From the NCBI GenBank assembly GCA_030699005.1, contig JAUYLQ010000028.1:1-7487 (forward strand): a stretch of 7,487 nucleotides of DNA, given 5' to 3'. How positions within the stretch are numbered: position 1 is the first letter of the stretch; every line of letters begins with the position of its first letter. Both the position numbers and the translations under genes were made by a program. Below are positions 5,133 through 7,487 of this stretch, piece after piece. Source of the stretch: an archaeon (lineage in GTDB: Archaea; Nanobdellota; Nanobdellia; Pacearchaeales; GW2011-AR1). Under the pieces are notes generated by a model. It searched no databases. It had not been told where the DNA came from and saw only the letters and a list, made by a program, of their open reading frames with translations.

Positions 5133-6134
5133 ATGGACAACTTAACATTTTTAGGGATTCTTTTTATCCCGATTGTACTTTTATCATTTTTAGTTACTCT
5201 TGTTTTAACCCCGATATGGATAAAGAGGGCAAAAAAGGAAAACCTTGTTGGAAAAGATATTCATAAGTTAAAAGGAGAAAAAATCGCTGAGTCAGGAGGA
5301 ATAGCTGTTTTGACCGGGTTTATAATCGGAGTTTTCTTATATGTTTCATTAAAAACATTTTTCTTTGAAACGGAGATTAACCTTATTCGGATACTTGGGC
5401 TTTTGTGCGTTCTGTTTTTTGCGGCAATTGTCGGGATTTTCGATGACTTTCTTGGCTGGAAAAGGGGCCTAAAAAACAGGACAAGAATAATTTTACTTTT
5501 ATTTGCAGCGATTCCTCTTGTTGCACTTAACGCCGGAAGTTCAAACCTTCTAGGGCTTGAGTTTGGACTTTTTTATCCATTGATAATTATCCCAATAGCA
5601 ATACTCGGAACAACTTCAACTTACAATTTTTTAGCGGGATATAACGGCCTAGAAGCGGGGCAGGGAATTTTAATTCTTGGTGCCCTTTCAATTGTAACTT
5701 TTGTTACGGGTAACCTCTGGCTTTCTGTAATTTCAGCCTGCATGGTTGCGGCACTTCTTGCCTTTTATTTATTTAACAAATACCCTGCAAAAGTTTTTCC
5801 GGGAGACACTTTGACTTACCCTGTTGGGGCACTAATCGGTGCAATTGCAATTCTTGGAAATGTTGAAAAAATTGCAATCTTCTTTTTTATCCCTTACATT
5901 TTAGAGTTTTTTCTTAAACTCCGGGGAAAATTAAAAAAGGAGAGTTTTGGGAAAGTCCAGAAAGACGGAAGTATTGAGATGCAATACCCAAAAATATATG
6001 GACTTGAACACGTTGCAATAAGAGTATTAAAAAAATTCAAGCCGTCACACAAGGCATACGAATGGGAAGTCCCAATTTTAATAAATGTCTTCCAAATAGG
6101 AATAATTCTGATTGGATTTTGGCTGTTTTTTTAA
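5133..6134 (+). CDS. UDP-GlcNAc:dolichyl-phosphate GlcNAc-1-phosphate transferase-like (DPAGT1/Alg7 type, GT family 4)
   Basis: A 333-residue polytopic enzyme of the polyprenyl-phosphate HexNAc-1-phosphate transferase family, which loads the first sugar-phosphate onto a lipid carrier at the cytoplasmic face. The motifs follow the eukaryotic DPAGT1 more closely than bacterial MraY/WecA. They include HKLKGEKIAESGGIAVL (44-60), GIFDDFLGWKRGLK (101-114) with the metal-site Asp104/Asp105, and STYNFLAGYNGLEAGQG (162-178; DPAGT1 reads INILAGINGLEAGQ). NKYPAKVFPGDTL (215-227) carries Asp225, where DPAGT1 has NWYPSRVFVGDT. Near the C-terminus, GSIEMQYPKI (279-288) resembles the GKLEMSYSKF segment of DPAGT1. 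About ten TM helices are expected. It probably starts lipid-linked oligosaccharide for N-glycosylation or another surface glycan. The neighbouring cupin, Nudix and RfbC genes support a glycan role. The transferred sugar is not proved by the sequence. Confidence 0.92.
   Translation: MDNLTFLGILFIPIVLLSFLVTLVLTPIWIKRAKKENLVGKDIHKLKGEKIAESGGIAVLTGFIIGVFLYVSLKTFFFETEINLIRILGLLCVLFFAAIVGIFDDFLGWKRGLKNRTRIILLLFAAIPLVALNAGSSNLLGLEFGLFYPLIIIPIAILGTTSTYNFLAGYNGLEAGQGILILGALSIVTFVTGNLWLSVISACMVAALLAFYLFNKYPAKVFPGDTLTYPVGALIGAIAILGNVEKIAIFFFIPYILEFFLKLRGKLKKESFGKVQKDGSIEMQYPKIYGLEHVAIRVLKKFKPSHKAYEWEVPILINVFQIGIILIGFWLFF
6126..6132 (+). terminator. T7 run at the stop of the transferase gene
   Basis: Seven consecutive T overlap the last codons and the TAA stop, followed by a pyrimidine-rich stretch. 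It could end transcription before the cupin gene, which has its own TATA box. Composition-only evidence. Confidence 0.35.
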
Positions 6135-6159
6135 ACAAACCTTTTCAAAAACACATAAA

Positions 6160-6167
6160 TTTATAAT
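6160..6167 (+). promoter_or_regulatory. TATA box of the cupin gene
   Basis: TTTATAAT lies exactly at -29 to -22 of the ATG at 6189 and is among the best TATA matches in the window. An AGGAG motif at 6178-6182, 6 bases before the ATG, looks like a Shine-Dalgarno. A transcript positioned by this box would start near or after it, so either the transcript has a very short leader or the motif is fortuitous. Confidence 0.5.
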
Positions 6168-6188
6168 TCAAAAAAATAGGAGAATTTT

Positions 6189-6569
6189 ATGGAAATAAAG
6201 AAAGTTTATGAAGATAAGCGAGGATACATACAAGTCATAGAAAATTTTCCAAAAGAAGGAGAAGAATATGTGGTGCTTGAAATAAAAAAAGGTGCTGCTA
6301 GGGGTGGATGTTATCATCTTAAGGATGAATATTATGCAGTTATATCCGGAAAATTAGAATACATGGAAGGTCCGATTGGGGGCCCATACAATAAATCTCT
6401 CTTAGCCACCGGGAACGGAGGAACAAACAAGGCTAATTTTTCACATGCTTTTATTGCTCTTGAAGACTCGATTATTGCTGAATGGGGCTTAACTTTGCCT
6501 GAAAAAACACTTGACATCAAAGATTCAAAACTCCTAAGAATTGTTAATAAGATGAATAAAAAGCTTTAA
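6189..6569 (+). CDS. RmlC-like cupin protein, probable sugar-related function
   Basis: A 126-residue single-domain cupin. After DKRGYIQVIENFP (9-21), a stretch reminiscent of sugar-nucleotide epimerases and ketoisomerases, comes cupin motif 1, GGCYHLKDEYYAVISGKLEY (39-58). Only His43 of the usual H-x-H pair is present (the second position is Lys45), together with Glu47. Motif 2 is around NFSHAFIALEDSIIAEWG (83-100) with His86. A glycine-rich insert (GPIGGPYNKSLLATGNGG, 61-78) separates the motifs. Possible roles are nucleotide-sugar isomerase/epimerase of the FdtA/WxcM kind or a sugar-binding protein; the sequence does not decide. It follows the lipid-linked sugar transferase by 54 bases on the same strand and ends 3 bases before the convergent Nudix gene, within a block of glycan genes. 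Confidence 0.8.
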   Translation: MEIKKVYEDKRGYIQVIENFPKEGEEYVVLEIKKGAARGGCYHLKDEYYAVISGKLEYMEGPIGGPYNKSLLATGNGGTNKANFSHAFIALEDSIIAEWGLTLPEKTLDIKDSKLLRIVNKMNKKL

Positions 6570-6572
6570 GGA

Positions 6573-7046
6573 CTAAATTTTTTTTAAAACTTCCAAACTT
6601 CTTTTTATTTTCTCTTCCATATACGGATGAAAGCCAGGATAATTCACATCAAACCATCTATGTTCATAATGCTGATTATCAAGTTTTATTTTTAGGTCCC
6701 CATTTACTTTCAATGCAAAAAAATAATTTACGCTGTGAATTCCCCCATTTTTACCAAATGAAGTTTCTTCAAAAATCTCATTTATTGTTCCTATTGGGTG
6801 TAATTCTTTTTCAGTTAACTTTATACCGATCTCTTCATAAAAATTATTTATTGCCCCCTCCAAAAGTTCTTCTCCTTTTTCGAGCCTTCCCCCAATAGAA
6901 TAATAGTCCCCTTTTGCGGGAGCGTTTTTTCTTAAAAAGAGGAGCGTTTTTTCAAGAGACTTATCAAAAATGAGCACATCTATTGTTGGGATTGGTACCT
7001 TATCAAGAATTTGCTCGTATAAATCCGACTCAATTGATTTCCTCAT
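6573..7046 (-). CDS. Nudix hydrolase, GDP-mannose mannosyl hydrolase-like
   Basis: A Nudix-fold protein; GDP-mannose mannosyl hydrolase (GDPMH) splits GDP-sugars into GDP and free sugar. From the ATG at 7046 the product is 157 residues, close to E. coli Gmm (about 160). The residues used by the E. coli enzyme align well: Asp22 with D23 (PTIDVLIF), Arg37 with R39 (FLRKNAPAKG), Gly50 with G52 (SIGGRLEKGE), Glu70 with E72 (FYEEIGI), and Gln123-His124 with Q125-H126 (DNQHYEHRW). The Nudix box is degenerate: RE of the REUXEE motif is NN (67-68), a departure also characteristic of GDPMH. The frame stays open to a TTG at 7112, which would add 22 residues and overlap rfbC by 14 bases. The ATG is preferred because it matches family length and has TTTATAAG at -29 to -22. 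It ends 3 bases from the convergent cupin gene with a TAG stop. The Nudix fold is certain and the substrate is probable only. Confidence 0.87.
   Translation of the reverse strand: MRKSIESDLYEQILDKVPIPTIDVLIFDKSLEKTLLFLRKNAPAKGDYYSIGGRLEKGEELLEGAINNFYEEIGIKLTEKELHPIGTINEIFEETSFGKNGGIHSVNYFFALKVNGDLKIKLDNQHYEHRWFDVNYPGFHPYMEEKIKRSLEVLKKI
6578..6585 (+). terminator. T8 run after the cupin gene
   Basis: Eight consecutive T begin 9 bases after the cupin stop. They lie within the last codons of the convergent Nudix gene, where they encode its Lys-Lys-Ile end. A probable plus-strand terminator for the cupin transcript. Confidence 0.4.
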
Positions 7047-7067
7047 TTTTTTGGATGTGTATTGGAA

Positions 7068-7075
7068 CTTATAAA
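7068..7075 (-). promoter_or_regulatory. TATA box of the Nudix gene
   Basis: Minus-strand TTTATAAG at -29 to -22 of the ATG at 7046, identical spacing to the secY, spoIIM, isomerase and cupin promoters. It lies in the 52-base gap between the rfbC stop and this ATG, and would fall inside the coding region if the upstream TTG start were used. Confidence 0.45.
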
Positions 7076-7098
7076 GATTATCGTGGAATTTTTCAGAA

Positions 7099-7487
7099 TT
7101 AAAATTCTGCAACTTCTTTAAACCTTGGCCATCTTTTGTCTTTTTCAGAAATAATCGGATTTTTAATCGGCCACTTAACTTTTAAATCGGGGTCATTCCA
7201 AATCACTCCTCCTTCGTTTTCAGGAGAATAAAGGGCATCATTTTTATATTCCATTTCAACTTCATCACTAAGCGTTGCAAAACCATGGGCGCATCCCCTT
7301 GGGACATACAGAAGATATTTGTTTTTTTCAGAAAGAATCACTTCGACATGCTTTCCATAAGTAGGAGAACCTTTCCTTATATCCGCTACTACATCAAGAA
7401 GCTCTCCTTTTGTACATCGGACAAGCTTTGCCTGAACATATTTTCCTTTTTGGAAATGCAATCCCCTTATAACCCCTCCTTTTGATT
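7099..7487 (-). CDS. rfbC: dTDP-4-dehydrorhamnose 3,5-epimerase (RmlC), N-terminus cut by right edge
   Basis: RmlC epimerises dTDP-4-keto-6-deoxyglucose at C3 and C5, the third step of dTDP-L-rhamnose synthesis. The last 128 residues are visible and the frame is open to the window edge. It begins SKGGVIRGLHFQKGKYVQA with the catalytic-base histidine of the RGLHFQ motif. Then come DVVADIRKGSPTYGKHVEV, YVPRGCAHGFATLSDEVEMEY, the ALYSPENEGGVIWNDPDLK segment with the active-site tyrosine region, and IISEKDKRWPRF with the partner aspartate. A typical RmlC is about 175-190 residues, so about 50-60 N-terminal residues are missing. The TTG at 7461 lies inside the RGLHFQ motif (its Leu) and cannot be the start. 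It probably belongs to a dTDP-sugar operon continuing beyond the window, with the Nudix gene downstream. Confidence 0.95.
   Translation of the reverse strand, partial: SKGGVIRGLHFQKGKYVQAKLVRCTKGELLDVVADIRKGSPTYGKHVEVILSEKNKYLLYVPRGCAHGFATLSDEVEMEYKNDALYSPENEGGVIWNDPDLKVKWPIKNPIISEKDKRWPRFKEVAEF

Noticed and set aside
6332..6898. Antisense frames opposite the cupin (6332-6520) and Nudix (6713-6898) genes
   Set aside because: Both lie wholly opposite well-supported genes and show no conserved motif or start signal.
7459..7461. TTG as the start of rfbC
   Set aside because: It encodes the Leu of the conserved RGLHFQ motif, and the upstream in-frame residues (SKGGVIRG) match the family, so the true start lies outside the window.
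7285..7485. Plus-strand frame of 66 codons near the right edge
   Set aside because: It is opposite rfbC, whose conserved motifs run through the same bases.
1..7487. CRISPR arrays, tRNA/rRNA genes, insertion sequences, attachment sites
   Set aside because: No regularly spaced repeats, cloverleaf-like GGTTCGA arms, transposase motifs or long terminal inverted repeats were seen on reading. The phased A-tracts at 3258-3285 are too short to be an array.

Overview
This window reads as chromosomal DNA of an archaeon, most likely a DPANN member of the Woesearchaeota/Pacearchaeota kind (the lineage is inference). It is AT-rich and tightly packed, with intergenic gaps of about 1 to 95 bases. It carries an archaeal-type SecY, a DUF106/EMC3-like insertase, an archaeal prefoldin alpha subunit, a eukaryote-like (DPAGT1-type) GlcNAc-1-phosphate transferase and an archaeal SpoIIM-family membrane protein. 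Most genes have a TATA-like octamer 29 to 22 bases before the start codon, the layout expected of leaderless archaeal mRNAs.

Layout. Bases 1-341 (minus strand): 5' part of a CstA-family peptide/pyruvate transporter, cut by the left edge. It is divergent from 435-1832 secY and 1834-2373 DUF106/EMC3-like, a two-gene operon. Next come 2429-2899 prefoldin alpha with an unusual His/Cys-rich tail, and 2940-3323, a small protein resembling a stand-alone subtilisin-propeptide (I9-like) domain. Converging on the latter is 3307-4146 (minus), a ribose-1,5-bisphosphate isomerase/eIF2B-family protein. It is divergent from 4197-5054 SpoIIM-family, and one palindromic TATA element sits midway between the two. 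The right third is a glycan region: 5133-6134 DPAGT1-like transferase, 6189-6569 RmlC-like cupin, 6573-7046 (minus) a GDP-mannose-mannosyl-hydrolase-like Nudix protein, and 7099-7487 (minus) a dTDP-4-dehydrorhamnose 3,5-epimerase cut by the right edge.

How the genes fit together. The left half is about protein export, membrane insertion and folding (SecY, EMC3-like, prefoldin). The middle holds a nucleoside/AMP-salvage enzyme and a membrane protein of unknown role. The right half makes lipid-linked and nucleotide-activated sugars, probably for surface glycans or N-glycosylation. No RNA gene, CRISPR array, transposon or attachment site was seen. No stretch longer than 300 bases lacks a gene.
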